DNA of 64,000 bases, from contig NZ_JAINVV010000001.1 of NCBI RefSeq assembly GCF_019880585.1, positions 310,001-374,000 of the forward strand. The letters run 5' to 3'. Numbering within the stretch: the first letter of the stretch is position 1; every line of letters starts with the position of its first letter. The notes below the pieces were generated by a model, which made no database searches, was not told the DNA's origin, and saw only the letters and a list, made by a program, of their open reading frames with translations. The DNA comes from Sphingomonas colocasiae. GTDB taxonomy: Bacteria; Pseudomonadota; Alphaproteobacteria; Sphingomonadales; Sphingomonadaceae. This document shows, piece by piece, positions 19,681 to 28,892 of the stretch. The position numbers were made by a program, and so were the translations under genes.

Positions 19681-20167
19681 CGCAAATCTCTTTCCTTTGT
19701 GGCCGTTGCGGCTGCCCGGATGATGTTCCGGAACCGCGCCCCCGACCTGACACACGCCTAAAAAGGCTTGATCGCCCGCCCAATAACAAGTTTGTTAACC
19801 ATGTTTTTCGCATGTCGGCCCGGCTGATTGGCATGGGGACGGCAAGTGAATTGGTTAATGTCTCATTACAGGTCGTTTTAGCGGCCGATGGTTAAGCCTT
19901 CGCCGCGCAGACACGGTTAACAAGGCGGTGACGGCGCTTTCGAGTCGGGGCGAATCGAAAGACATATGTCGCTTCATCATGCCTCGATCCCGGCATCGCC
20001 AAGCGCATGCGGACGCGAGCTTTCCGTGCATTGCCGCAGAATGCGCATCTTCATCGATTCGTTGGCTTGTGCGGCATTTTGGGCGTGGCTATAGCCGCGC
20101 CGGAGTGAGCGTCTGGCACGGGCGTCGATGGGCGCGGGGCCAGCAGGTATCGTAACTGGAGACGGGC
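19681..20167. promoter_or_regulatory. 487-bp intergenic control region with CtrA-like half-sites
   Basis: No convincing gene lies here. Composition is AT-richer around 19770-19925. TTAACCAT occurs at 19795-19802 and its reverse complement ATGGTTAA at 19888-19895; further GGTTAA cores lie at 19853-19858 and 19915-19920. TTAACCAT is the half-site form of the alphaproteobacterial CtrA motif (established for Caulobacter relatives). The sites stand 115-240 bp upstream of the serine-rich gene and 250-375 bp upstream of dksA. CtrA binding is inferred. A 75-codon plus frame at 19928-20155 has no coding character. Confidence 0.5.
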
Positions 20168-20632
20168 ATGGCGACGGCGTTGACGACCAGCGAGGGAGAC
20201 CGAGATCCCTTGTCGAAACCGCCGGTGCTGGACACCGATTATCGGCCGTCTCCCGACGAAGAGTTCATGAACGAGCGCCAGCTCGCTTATTTCAAGGCCA
20301 AGCTCAACGCGTGGAAGGAGAATATCCTTCGCGAGTCGCGCGATACGCTCAATCAGCTCCAGAATGATTCGCTGCGCGAACCCGATGTCACCGATCGCGC
20401 GTCGAGCGAAACCGACTGGTCGATCGAACTGCGCACGCGCGATCGTCAGCGCAAGCTGATCTCGAAGATCGATGCGGCGCTGCGCCGCATCGCCGAGGGT
20501 GAATATGGCTATTGCGAAGTGACGGGCGAGCCGATCTCGCTGGCGCGGCTCGAAGCGCGCCCGATCGCGACGATGACGGTCGAGGCGCAGGAGCGTCACG
20601 AGCGCCAGGAGAAGATTTCGCGCGACGAGTGA
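20168..20632 (+). CDS. dksA: RNA polymerase-binding transcription factor DksA
   Basis: A 154-residue DksA: a coiled-coil with the tip acidic pair D73/D76 (EPDVTDRASSE, matching D71/D74 of E. coli DksA), then a zinc-finger fold. The four canonical zinc cysteines are reduced to one: C116, T119, T137, A140 with the normal 17-residue spacing. This CTTA pattern is known from some alphaproteobacterial DksA proteins that need no zinc. It binds the RNA polymerase secondary channel and works with ppGpp. A GGAGACGGGC ribosome binding region precedes the ATG. Confidence 0.95.
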   Translation: MATALTTSEGDRDPLSKPPVLDTDYRPSPDEEFMNERQLAYFKAKLNAWKENILRESRDTLNQLQNDSLREPDVTDRASSETDWSIELRTRDRQRKLISKIDAALRRIAEGEYGYCEVTGEPISLARLEARPIATMTVEAQERHERQEKISRDE

Positions 20633-20739
20633 ATCCGCGCTAACCATCCGGCTTAAAACTTTAAACACCCTTTTCGGCCTATCCGGTCGCCCTTGGTTCC
20701 GCGCATGTCCGGAACCGCGATCATCCGGAGGGCCGGCAG

Positions 20740-21123
20740 GTGGAACAGCCGATCAAGATCCATGCGGCAGGCAAGGGCCAGAACCGTGAAGCCGCGCGCG
20801 ACAGCCTTTTCCTCACGGCGGTTGTGAAGCGGCTCGCTGATCGGTCGGAGCGGACGGTGCGCGTGCGCAATCTTTCGGCGGGCGGCATGATGGCCGATTG
20901 CACCGAGATCTTCGCGCGCGACGAGGCGATCTCGATAATCTTGCGCGGCGTCGGTGAAGTGAGCGGCCGTGTGGCCTGGCGCTCGATCGACAAGATCGGT
21001 ATCACCTTCGACAATCAGATTGATCCGAAGCGCGCGCGCAAGCCGGTCGGCACGGCGAAGTCGGATGTGCCGCAGCACATCAGGGTCGCGCAGGTGAGGC
21101 GCCCTGGCCTGAAGATCGACTGA
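20740..21123 (+). CDS. PilZ-domain protein (c-di-GMP binding)
   Basis: A 127-residue stand-alone PilZ domain. Both c-di-GMP binding elements are present: RxxxR (R16, R20 in REAARD) and the DxSxxG-like NLSAGG at about 44-49, followed by VSGRVAW and IGITFD. Start is GTG at 20740 after a CCGGAGGG box. It probably acts as a c-di-GMP-responsive adaptor; the partner is unknown. A second PilZ gene is at 42164. Confidence 0.88.
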   Translation: MEQPIKIHAAGKGQNREAARDSLFLTAVVKRLADRSERTVRVRNLSAGGMMADCTEIFARDEAISIILRGVGEVSGRVAWRSIDKIGITFDNQIDPKRARKPVGTAKSDVPQHIRVAQVRRPGLKID

Positions 21124-21161
21124 AGGACGCGGGCGTTGCCGCGCCCTTCAGCACGGGCGCG

Positions 21162-21317
21162 TCAATGCGACGAAAGCGCGTCCTTGATCCTCAATTTCTC
21201 TTTCTTGAGTTGCGCTATCACGGTTGGGTCTGGACTGGGGCGGCGGTTTTCTTCGGCGATGCGATTCTCAAGACCGGCATGCTTGGTCTCGAGTGCCGAG
21301 AAATGTGCCTGTTCCAT
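21162..21317 (-). CDS. small DUF465/YdcH-like coiled-coil protein
   Basis: A 51-residue protein, almost entirely one charged helical hairpin (LETKHAGLENRIAEENRRP, then QLKKEKLRIKDAL). The KLRIKD ending is the DUF465 signature. AGGAG precedes the ATG by about 10 bases. Function of the family is unknown. It is divergent from a paralogue at 21515. Confidence 0.85.
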   Translation of the reverse strand: MEQAHFSALETKHAGLENRIAEENRRPSPDPTVIAQLKKEKLRIKDALSSH

Positions 21318-21514
21318 CCTTCTGTCTCCTTCTGGTGGTCAACGCGGAATGGATTGAAGCACCAAATTCCCTTCCTGTCTCCATCCAATCTCGGTGAACG
21401 CGATGGTTGCAATTTGCATTGCGACGATTCGATGACGCTTCACGCTTGAGCCGAACGGCGGCTCGCCCTATCGCTGGGGCGCTCAAATCGGGTCTGGGAA
21501 ATCGGGGGCTGGCC

Positions 21515-21712
21515 ATGGAACCGGAAGAGATCAGGGCAAGGCTGGCGACGCTTCGGCTCGAGCACCGTGACCTGGACAGCGCGATCGCCTCGCTTGGCGA
21601 GACGGCGGCGCCCGACCAGCTTCAACTGGCGCGGTTGAAGAAGCGCAAGCTGCGCCTGAAGGACGAGATCGCGCTGTTCGAGGATCAGTTGATTCCCGAT
21701 ATCATCGCCTGA
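21515..21712 (+). CDS. small DUF465/YdcH-like coiled-coil protein
   Basis: A 65-residue helical hairpin: LRLEHRDLDSAIASL then LKKRKLRLKDEIALFEDQL, the DUF465 hallmark. The ATG at 21515 was chosen because the upstream extension to 21407 reads through the divergent promoter with no family similarity. Partner of the paralogue at 21162; function unknown. rcdA follows after 156 bp. Confidence 0.88.
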   Translation: MEPEEIRARLATLRLEHRDLDSAIASLGETAAPDQLQLARLKKRKLRLKDEIALFEDQLIPDIIA

Positions 21713-21868
21713 TTCTTCCGGCGTCCATATTCTTGAGGTCGCGCCGAGCCGGTATCCGCTCGCCCCGACGTGATTCATTCCGGGACAGCTTCGTGAAGCG
21801 CGACGATTCGAGCGACGACCCGGCGATTTATCGTTTCGCGAACGCGCCGATTGTGTCAGTCTTCGCGC

Positions 21869-22330
21869 ATGGACTGGGGGAACAACCAATCGCGCCTGAC
21901 GCCGCGTCTGATCGACGCGCTCTACACCGAAGCGATGTTGCTCGCCGACGAGGCGCGTGCCTATTTCGACGAGAATGGCCGCGACGATCGCGAGACGCTC
22001 GATCCCATGCTGCGTGTCGGATTTTCGTGCGAGTCGCTGAAGGTGACGACACGGCTGATGCACGTCATCGCCTGGCTGCTGACCCAGCGCGCGATCGACA
22101 CCGGCGAATTGAGTCCGATCCAGGGCCGCCATCCTTCACGCCGTGTGGGCCATGCGGCGGCGAGCGACGACGAACTCGTCGCGCGCCTGCCAGGCGATGC
22201 GCGCGGCCTGATCGAAGCGAGCGTCGACCTCTATGAGCGGGTGAAGCGCATCGATCGCGGCCTGACCACCAGCGAGATTCCGTCCAGCCCCGCACACAAT
22301 CTGATGCGGCGGCTGGAGGCCGCGTTCTGA
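21869..22330 (+). CDS. rcdA: DUF1465 family protein RcdA, CtrA-degradation adaptor
   Basis: A 153-residue helical protein of the DUF1465 family. The Caulobacter member RcdA is an adaptor that brings CtrA to ClpXP at the swarmer-to-stalked transition. Characteristic stretches are LYTEAMLLADEARAYFDE and TTRLMHVIAWLLTQRA. The ATG at 21869 starts at the conserved region; a TTG/GTG extension to 21851 is unlikely. Its presence near CtrA-like half-sites fits a cell-cycle neighbourhood. Confidence 0.88.
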   Translation: MDWGNNQSRLTPRLIDALYTEAMLLADEARAYFDENGRDDRETLDPMLRVGFSCESLKVTTRLMHVIAWLLTQRAIDTGELSPIQGRHPSRRVGHAAASDDELVARLPGDARGLIEASVDLYERVKRIDRGLTTSEIPSSPAHNLMRRLEAAF

Positions 22331-22373
22331 TCACGGGCGGGTTCGACCGAAATCGATCGAACCCGAACGATAT

Positions 22374-23348
22374 CTATCCCCGATAAGCGGCGTCGAGCGA
22401 CGCCTTTGCCGCGCGGTACTGCGCCTCGAGCCGGTCGACGCGATCCGCGACCGATTCCACCGCGCTGACGGCGCCGATGCCCTGGCCCGATCCCCAGATG
22501 TCGCGCCAGGCCTTTTTCGCCTGATTGCCGCCCGATCCGAAATCCATCGTCTTCAGGTCGCCCTTGGGCAGATTGTCGGGGTCGAGGCCCGACGCGGCGA
22601 TCGATGAGCGCAGATAATTGCCGTGCACGCCGGTGAAGAGGTCGGAATAGACGATGTCGGCGGCGGCGCTATCGACGATGCCCTGCTTGTAATCGTCCGT
22701 CGCATTGGCTTCGCGCGTGGCGATGAAGGCGGAGCCGATATAGGCGAAGTCCGCGCCCATCGCCTGTGCCGCCAGGATCGAGCGGCCATGTGCGATCGAA
22801 CCCGACAGCGCGACCGGTCCGTCGAACCAGGCACGGATTTCCTGCATCAGCGCGAAGGGGGAGGTTACGCCGGCATGTCCGCCGGCACCCGCCGCGACCG
22901 GGATCAGCCCGTCCGCGCCTTTTTCGATCGCCTTGCGCGCGAACCGGTCGTTGATCACGTCATGCAGCGTGATCCCGCCCCAGCCATGGACAGCGGCGTT
23001 CAGGTCTTCGCGCGCGCCGAGCGACGTGATGGTGATCGGCACCTGCCATTTGGCGCAGGTCGTGAGGTCGTTTTCCAGGCGATCGTTGGATTTGTGGACG
23101 ATCTGATTGACCGCATAGGGCGCTGCCGGGTGATCGGGATTGTCGCGGTTCCAGGCAGCGAGTTCCTCGGTGATGCGATGCAGCCATTCGTCGAGCTGCG
23201 ACTGCGGCCGGGCGTTGAGTGCGGGAAAGGAACCGACGATTCCCGCCTTGCATTGCGCGATCACCAGATCGGGACCGGAAACGATGAAGAGCGGCGAGCC
23301 GATGACGGGAAGCCGCAGGCGATCGAAGAGCGGGGAGGGCAGGGTCAT
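22374..23348 (-). CDS. nitronate monooxygenase (2-nitropropane dioxygenase family)
   Basis: A 324-residue FMN-dependent TIM barrel. Conserved elements are the N-terminal PVIGSPLFIVSGPDL, AGAGGHAG near 190, and GADFAYIGSAFIATREA near 245. It oxidises alkyl nitronates; many members have unknown natural substrates. The ATG at 23348 begins the family-typical MTLPSPLFDRL; the frame upstream runs into the next gene. Downstream of an 85-aa membrane gene, on the same strand. Confidence 0.88.
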   Translation of the reverse strand: MTLPSPLFDRLRLPVIGSPLFIVSGPDLVIAQCKAGIVGSFPALNARPQSQLDEWLHRITEELAAWNRDNPDHPAAPYAVNQIVHKSNDRLENDLTTCAKWQVPITITSLGAREDLNAAVHGWGGITLHDVINDRFARKAIEKGADGLIPVAAGAGGHAGVTSPFALMQEIRAWFDGPVALSGSIAHGRSILAAQAMGADFAYIGSAFIATREANATDDYKQGIVDSAAADIVYSDLFTGVHGNYLRSSIAASGLDPDNLPKGDLKTMDFGSGGNQAKKAWRDIWGSGQGIGAVSAVESVADRVDRLEAQYRAAKASLDAAYRG

Positions 23349-23401
23349 GACCGATTTTCTTACCGAAACGATTTGGCCTGTCCAGCAAGGCTCCGCCGAC
23401 G

Positions 23402-23659
23402 TTACGGCATGGCTGGCTCGGGCGGGGGGGCTCCGGCCGACTCGGCGGCGCGCTTGAGCGCGAGCGCGTCGAAGATCATCGCGCCGGCCATGAAGACCGC
23501 GCCGGTGCAGGCCAGGCAGAGCAGCCAGCCGCCATAGCCTGGGTATTGGACGAGATAGGCCTTGCCGCGCTGCATCGCGCCCGTCGCAAGCGCATAGATG
23601 ATCAGGCAGGCCTCGAACCGGGTCTTGATGACGAAGAGGCGCTTGATCCGTCTGAACAT
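23402..23659 (-). CDS. small two-helix membrane protein, hypothetical
   Basis: 85 residues: basic N-terminus (MFRRIKRLFVIK), two hydrophobic helices (about 15-33 and 45-68), and an Ala/Pro-rich tail. The pattern RFEACLIIYALATGAMQRG...YPGYGGWLL looks conserved in character, but I can assign no function. The ATG at 23659 was chosen over the upstream 23704 because the basic segment just before the first helix is a natural start. Confidence 0.7.
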   Translation of the reverse strand: MFRRIKRLFVIKTRFEACLIIYALATGAMQRGKAYLVQYPGYGGWLLCLACTGAVFMAGAMIFDALALKRAAESAGAPPPEPAMP

Positions 23660-23785
23660 GCACCCTGCTAAGCAAGGGGCGTGCCGCTCGCGAATTTCCG
23701 CCAATCTTCGAACCGCCGAAAGGGTAAATTGTAAGTTAAGCCGACACCGGGCGATCGGCGCCGCGCATCGGCCCGCAGTGCACCT

Positions 23786-24799
23786 TCACCATCTGGGGAC
23801 GTGGCTGACATTGTCTCCAACCTTAACCCCCAGCCGTCTGGCGGCTCCCGCGTCGATGGCGATGCCGCCTTCGCGTTCGTCTATCTGTGCGTAGCAGGCC
23901 GTGAACTCTGCGAGCCGGCCGGTCGCGACCAGTGCCTTGGTTTCACCATCGGCGATGGCGACGATCGTGTCGTCGCGCGCGTCGGCCAGACTGCGGATGC
24001 GATCGGTTTCCACCGTCATCGTCGGGCCGCCATCGAAGATGTCGATATAGTTTTCGAAGCGGAAGCCTTCATTCTCGAGCATCCGCATCGCCGCGCGGCC
24101 GCTTGGGTGTGGCGCGCCGATCACCGCGCGCGCATTTTCGGGAAGCATCGCGGTGTAGATCGGATGCTTGGGCATCAGATCGGCGATGAACTGGTTGCCA
24201 TGGATCGCATTGAAGGCATCGGCTTGCTGAAAGTTCATGCCGAAGAACTTGCCGGCGAGTCCGTCCCAGAAGGGGGATCCGCCGGCTTCGTCGATCACGC
24301 CGCGCAATTCCGCCAGCGTCCGATCCGCGAAACGCGCGCGATGGGCGCGCATGAAGAGATAGCGGCTGCGCGCGATCAGCAGGCCCAGCCCGCCGGCGCG
24401 CTCGCCGGGATGGAGGAACAGTCCGCCGACCTCGCTGCACCCTTCCAGATCGGTGGAGAGCGAAAGCATATCGGCGCGGAAGGTGCGATCCAGTTCCTGG
24501 CTGTGCTGGGTGAGCGTGCCGATGCGATAGGAATAGAAGGGCCATTTTCGGCCGACCTGGCTGAAGAGCTGGCAGGTGCCGCGCACCTCGCCGGTATTGG
24601 TATTCTCCAGCACCATCACGAACAGATCGTCGCCGAGCGAGGCGTCGTCGCGGCCCAGTGCTGCCTCGGACCTGGCGAGTTTCGCCGCCAGCGATGCCCG
24701 ATCGGCGGGCAGGTTGGTGAAGCCGCCGCCGGTGAGCTTCGCCATTTCGTAAAGCGCCTGGAGATCCTTCCCCCGCGCCGCGCGCATCCTGAAGCTCAA
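23786..24799 (-). CDS. astA: arginine N-succinyltransferase (copy 2), TTG start
   Basis: A 337-residue AstA with GGGFTNLPADRASL near the start, SPFWDGLAGKFFGMNFQQAD in the middle and YIDIFDGGPTM near 255, closer to the enterobacterial enzyme than copy 1. The TTG at 24799 overlaps the upstream stop as TTGA and follows a GGGGGG box by five bases, so it is preferred over the internal ATG at 24787. It is coupled to an M20 hydrolase rather than to astD or astB. Acceptor amino acid may be arginine or a related one. Confidence 0.88.
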   Translation of the reverse strand: MSFRMRAARGKDLQALYEMAKLTGGGFTNLPADRASLAAKLARSEAALGRDDASLGDDLFVMVLENTNTGEVRGTCQLFSQVGRKWPFYSYRIGTLTQHSQELDRTFRADMLSLSTDLEGCSEVGGLFLHPGERAGGLGLLIARSRYLFMRAHRARFADRTLAELRGVIDEAGGSPFWDGLAGKFFGMNFQQADAFNAIHGNQFIADLMPKHPIYTAMLPENARAVIGAPHPSGRAAMRMLENEGFRFENYIDIFDGGPTMTVETDRIRSLADARDDTIVAIADGETKALVATGRLAEFTACYAQIDEREGGIAIDAGAARRLGVKVGDNVSHVPRW

Positions 24800-26004
24800 A
24801 TGGCCCCCCTTTCGGCAATCCGCATGATGGTGAGCGCGGACAGTGCCGCGCGCTCGGGCAGCGAGTCTGTGATCAGGAATTCGTCGGAGGAATGGATCGC
24901 GCCGCCGCGCGCGCCCATCGTATCGACCACGGGCACGCCGCAGGCCGCGATATTGTTGCCGTCGCACACGCCGCCGGTTGCCTTCCACGTCACCCCGATG
25001 CCCAGATCGGCGCCGGCCTGCCTGACCAGTCCGAACAGGCGTTCGGCGCCGGGATCGAGCGGCTTGGGCGGGCGATTGAAGCCGCCATGGACGTGGACAT
25101 GAACGTCATGCTCGGCGGCGATCGCACCGGTCAGCGCATCGACAAGCGCGCGGGCGCGCGTTTCGTCCGCGGGGGAGGCGGGGCGGAAATTGACGCGCAG
25201 CACCGCATGATCGGGCACGACATTGTTGGGGCTGCCGCCATCGATCCTGGCGGGATTGACCTTCAGGCCCGGCCCGTGCGCGGCCTTGAGCCGGACGGCG
25301 AGATCGGCGGCGGCGACAAGCGCGTTGCGCCCTTCCTCCGGATTTCGGCCGGCATGCGCGCTGCGGCCGGTGATGATGATGGAGAAATTGCCGCTGCCCG
25401 CGCGCGCGCCCGCCAAAGTGCCGTCGGGCAAGGCGGGTTCGTAGGTGAGGGCCGCGACCTTGTTCCGAGCAAGCCGCGCGATCAGCGCGGCCGAGGAACC
25501 GGAACCGATCTCCTCGTCCGAGTTGATCAGCACGTCATAACCGAAAAGGCTGGCGGCGGACGATGCCTCGACGGCGCGGAGCGCGGCGAGCATGACGGCG
25601 ATGCCGCCCTTCATGTCGGCGACGCCGGGGCCGTTGAGGATCCCGGGTTCGAGCCAGCGCAGCGACTGGAATGCGTGGTCGACGGGAAAGACGGTATCCA
25701 TATGCCCCGTGAAGAGCAGGCGGACGGGCGCATCGGGGCGGACGCTCAGATGCAGATGCCGGCCATGCTCGGGCTCGCTGACGCCGCCGTCGGCGGCGAC
25801 CGTCTCGACAGTATCGGGCGCGACCAGCACGATGTCGCCCGGCAGTGCCGAAAAAGCGTCGGCAAGCAGATGTGCCATGGTGTCCAGTCCCGCCAGGTTG
25901 CGCGAGCCGCTGTTGACGGCGGCCCAGCGCTCGACCTGGGCAAGCATGGGCGCAGACCTGGCGGCTTCGACAACGGTGGATTCTGCTGGGGAGATGCGTG
26001 TCAT
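24796..26004 (-). CDS. M20-family metallopeptidase/deacylase
   Basis: A 402-residue zinc hydrolase of the carboxypeptidase G2/ArgE/DapE superfamily. Zinc ligands are recognisable: H in TGHMDTVFP, D in GPGVADMKGG, E-E in INSDEEIGS, a late H in GGAIHSSDEF, with a dimerisation domain around 195-310 (GRSAHAGRNPEEGRNA). It removes N-acyl groups or C-terminal glutamate. Coupling to astA copy 2 (TTGA) suggests an N-succinyl substrate and a possible substitute for the absent AstE; this is inference. Confidence 0.85.
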   Translation of the reverse strand: MTRISPAESTVVEAARSAPMLAQVERWAAVNSGSRNLAGLDTMAHLLADAFSALPGDIVLVAPDTVETVAADGGVSEPEHGRHLHLSVRPDAPVRLLFTGHMDTVFPVDHAFQSLRWLEPGILNGPGVADMKGGIAVMLAALRAVEASSAASLFGYDVLINSDEEIGSGSSAALIARLARNKVAALTYEPALPDGTLAGARAGSGNFSIIITGRSAHAGRNPEEGRNALVAAADLAVRLKAAHGPGLKVNPARIDGGSPNNVVPDHAVLRVNFRPASPADETRARALVDALTGAIAAEHDVHVHVHGGFNRPPKPLDPGAERLFGLVRQAGADLGIGVTWKATGGVCDGNNIAACGVPVVDTMGARGGAIHSSDEFLITDSLPERAALSALTIMRIAERGAI

Positions 26005-26155
26005 GCCCCGCTTCTAGAAGCTGATCGGTGGCGGTGGAACCGGTGATTGCATCGCGGCGCGGCCTGCGGCATAGGCGAACCGCGTCCTCTCCCCGGGAAA
26101 TCGCAATGAAAGATCGACCGTGCGCCGATGGCGCGTGGCAGCGAAGGGTGAGCAG

Positions 26156-28243
26156 ATGACGAATTATGTAGCGCGTGACGGGATTCGGATCGACCAGCGG
26201 CTGTTCGATTTCGTCGAAGGCGAAGCACTCGCCGGCACCGGGATCGCGGCGGACAGCTTCTGGCACGGCTTTTCCGACCTGCTGGGCACATTCGCGCCGC
26301 GCAACCGCGCGCTGCTCGCCGTTCGCGATGCGCTGCAGGAACGCATCGATGCCTGGCATGCCGAACGGCGCGGCAAGCCGATCGACGCGGCCGGATATCA
26401 GTCATTCCTGCGCGAAATCGGCTATCTGGTCGATGAGCCTGCACCGTTCACTGTCGGCACGCGCAACGTCGATGCCGAAATCGCGACGATGGCAGGGGCG
26501 CAACTGGTGGTGCCTGCGCTCAACGGGCGGTTCGTGCTCAACGCCGCCAATGCGCGCTGGGGCAGCCTCTACGATGCCTTTTACGGGACCGACGCATTGC
26601 CGGGCGCGGCGAAGCCGGGGGGATATGATGCCGCGCGCGGCGCTCAGGTGATCGCAGCCGCACGCACCTTTCTGGACGAAGCGGTGCCCGGCTGGGAAAA
26701 GGCGCTGGCGGGCGATGCGCATCCCCAACTGGCCGGCGTGCGTGACGGGAAGGCCTATCTGTTCCGCAACAATGGTCTTCATATCGAGATCGTGATCGAT
26801 CGCGATCATCCGATCGGCAAGGGCGATCCGCTCGGTATCGCCGATGTCGTGCTCGAAGCCGCGCTGACCACGATTGTCGATCTCGAGGATTCGGTGGCGG
26901 CGGTCGATGCTGAGGACAAGGTGGCCGCCTATGCCAATTGGCTGGGGCTGATGCGCGGCGACCTGACCGCCAGCTTCGACAAGGGCGGACGCACCATGAC
27001 GCGCGCGCTGGAGGGCGATCGCGACTGGACAGCCCCCGATGGCACGGCGTTCACGCTGCCCGGCCGCAGCCTGTTGTTCGTGCGCAATGTCGGTCATCTG
27101 ATGACCAATCCCGCCGTGCTGCTCGCCGACGGATCGGAGGCGCCGGAAGGCATTCTCGACGCCGTCTTCACCTCGCTGATCGGCTTGCATGATCTGAAGC
27201 GGCTGAACGGACCGGACGGGCTGCGCAACAGCCGGACGGGATCGATCTATATCGTGAAGCCCAAGATGCACGGCCCCGACGAAGCGGCGTTCACCAACAC
27301 GCTGTTCGACGCGGTCGAGGATCTGCTCGGACTTGTGCGGCACACGATCAAGGTGGGTGTGATGGACGAGGAGCGGCGGACCTCCGCCAATCTCGCGGCC
27401 TGCATCCATGCCGTCCGCGATCGGATCGTCTTCATCAACACCGGTTTTCTCGATCGTACCGGCGACGAGATCCACACATCGATGCAGGCGGGCGCGATGA
27501 TCCCCAAGGCTGCGATGAAGGGCAGTGCCTGGATTGCCGCCTATGAAGCGCGCAATGTCCAGATCGGTCTGGCGTGCGGCCTTTCAGGCAAGGCGCAGAT
27601 CGGCAAGGGCATGTGGGCCGCGCCCGACATGATGGCGGAGATGATGGTACAGAAGATCGGCCACCCCATGGCGGGGGCGAGCACCGCCTGGGTGCCGAGT
27701 CCCACTGCCGCAACCTTGCATGCCATGCATTATCACAAGGTCGACGTTTTCGCGCGGCAGGCTGAGCTGGCTCAAGGCGCGGTGCCCGGACTCGATGGGC
27801 TGCTGTCGATCCCGCTGGCGGGCGGCGCCAATTTCTCGGAAGAGGAGGTCTCCCGCGAACTCGACAACAATGCCCAGGGCATATTGGGCTATGTCGTGCG
27901 CTGGATCGATCAGGGCATCGGTTGCTCCAAGGTGCCCGATATCAACGATATCGGGCTGATGGAGGATCGCGCGACCTTGCGGATCTCGTCGCAACACATG
28001 GCCAATTGGCTGCTGCACGGCATCTGTACCGCCGAGCAGGTGGATGCCGCTCTGCTCCGCATGGCGGCGAAGGTCGATGCGCAGAATGCCGGGGATCCGC
28101 TTTATCGTCCGATGGCTGCCGAACCCGCATCGAGCATTGCGTTCCGCGCCGCGCGCGCGCTGGTGTTCGAAGGGACGACCCAGCCCAATGGCTATACTGA
28201 GCCGCTGCTGCACCGTTTTCGCGCCGAGGCGAAGGCGGGCTGA
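26156..28243 (+). CDS. glcB: malate synthase G
   Basis: A 695-residue malate synthase G: acetyl-CoA plus glyoxylate to malate, the second glyoxylate-shunt reaction, cytoplasmic and monomeric. Mg and glyoxylate site regions are [17 protein letters not shown] near 240 and [16 protein letters not shown] near 365; MRASAG-type elements and [18 protein letters not shown] occur later. The ATG at 26156 follows GAAGGG; the upstream in-frame extension has no family similarity. Divergent from the M20 gene. Isocitrate lyase is not in this window. Confidence 0.96.
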   Translation: MTNYVARDGIRIDQRLFDFVEGEALAGTGIAADSFWHGFSDLLGTFAPRNRALLAVRDALQERIDAWHAERRGKPIDAAGYQSFLREIGYLVDEPAPFTVGTRNVDAEIATMAGAQLVVPALNGRFVLNAANARWGSLYDAFYGTDALPGAAKPGGYDAARGAQVIAAARTFLDEAVPGWEKALAGDAHPQLAGVRDGKAYLFRNNGLHIEIVIDRDHPIGKGDPLGIADVVLEAALTTIVDLEDSVAAVDAEDKVAAYANWLGLMRGDLTASFDKGGRTMTRALEGDRDWTAPDGTAFTLPGRSLLFVRNVGHLMTNPAVLLADGSEAPEGILDAVFTSLIGLHDLKRLNGPDGLRNSRTGSIYIVKPKMHGPDEAAFTNTLFDAVEDLLGLVRHTIKVGVMDEERRTSANLAACIHAVRDRIVFINTGFLDRTGDEIHTSMQAGAMIPKAAMKGSAWIAAYEARNVQIGLACGLSGKAQIGKGMWAAPDMMAEMMVQKIGHPMAGASTAWVPSPTAATLHAMHYHKVDVFARQAELAQGAVPGLDGLLSIPLAGGANFSEEEVSRELDNNAQGILGYVVRWIDQGIGCSKVPDINDIGLMEDRATLRISSQHMANWLLHGICTAEQVDAALLRMAAKVDAQNAGDPLYRPMAAEPASSIAFRAARALVFEGTTQPNGYTEPLLHRFRAEAKAG

Positions 28244-28250
28244 CCGTATT

Positions 28251-28282
28251 GCCGGCGCGCGTGCGGGATCATGCGCGCCGGC
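28251..28282 (+). terminator. GC hairpin after glcB, possible terminator without U-tract
   Basis: A perfect 10-bp stem (GCCGGCGCGC / GCGCGCCGGC) with a 12-base loop starts eight bases after the glcB stop. No T-run follows, so termination is uncertain; it may instead protect the mRNA 3' end. Confidence 0.45.
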
Positions 28283-28381
28283 CGGGTACCGACATCATCG
28301 GTCACAAAAACGCAAAAATCAGGAAACCAACCGGCCGTTCGCGCATTATGCGACGAACGGATCAACCAAACATAGATCAAG

Positions 28382-28786
28382 ATGACTGTCAGAGCACTCA
28401 TTGTCGAAGACGAAATCCTGGTCGCGCTGGATCTCGAAAGCGCGCTGATGGAGATCGGAATCGAGGTCGCGGGAATAGCGGCCGATCGCGCGTCGGCGTT
28501 GCGCATGGCCGAGGATGTCGATTTCGCGCTGGTCGATGTGAATCTGCGCGATGGGCAGACCGGGCCGTCGATCGGACGGGCGCTGGCGATGGAGCATGGC
28601 GTGAAGGTCATCTTCGTGACCGCCAATCCATCGCAACTCGGCGACGGCATCGAAGGAACCATGGGCGTGATGTGCAAGCCCTTCTCCGATGAATCGATCT
28701 CCGCCACTGTGGCTTTTCTGACGGCGAGCGACACCAGGGACGATGTGGCACCGCCGCGAGAACTGAAGTTGTTCCAGCTCAATTGA
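28382..28786 (+). CDS. single-domain response regulator (CheY-like receiver)
   Basis: 134 residues, one receiver domain and no output domain. Acidic pocket E9/D10 (LIVEDE), phospho-acceptor D52 in FALVDVNLRDG, switch T in IFVTANP, and K in MCKPF are all present. Such proteins relay phosphate or sequester it; in sphingomonads several work with HWE kinases in the general stress response. An HWE kinase gene lies 1.9 kb away at 30657, though not in one operon. Start ATG at 28382. Confidence 0.88.
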   Translation: MTVRALIVEDEILVALDLESALMEIGIEVAGIAADRASALRMAEDVDFALVDVNLRDGQTGPSIGRALAMEHGVKVIFVTANPSQLGDGIEGTMGVMCKPFSDESISATVAFLTASDTRDDVAPPRELKLFQLN

Positions 28787-28831
28787 GAGTCCGTGCGCGG
28801 CCGTTCGTTTCCCAAGCAGTAGATGGTTGCG

Positions 28832-28870
28832 TAAAAAGCCCGGCCCCGGGGTTCATATCCCGGGGCCGGG
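28832..28870 (-). terminator. intrinsic terminator of the EF-Tu paralogue
   Basis: A perfect 12-bp stem (CCCGGCCCCGGG / CCCGGGGCCGGG) with an 8-base loop at 28839-28870 is followed on the minus strand by CTTTTTAC. It begins 22 bases past the tuf stop, between convergent genes. Its strength suggests an efficiently insulated transcript. Confidence 0.9.
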
Positions 28871-28892
28871 AGTTTATCGGCGGTTTGCGCTT

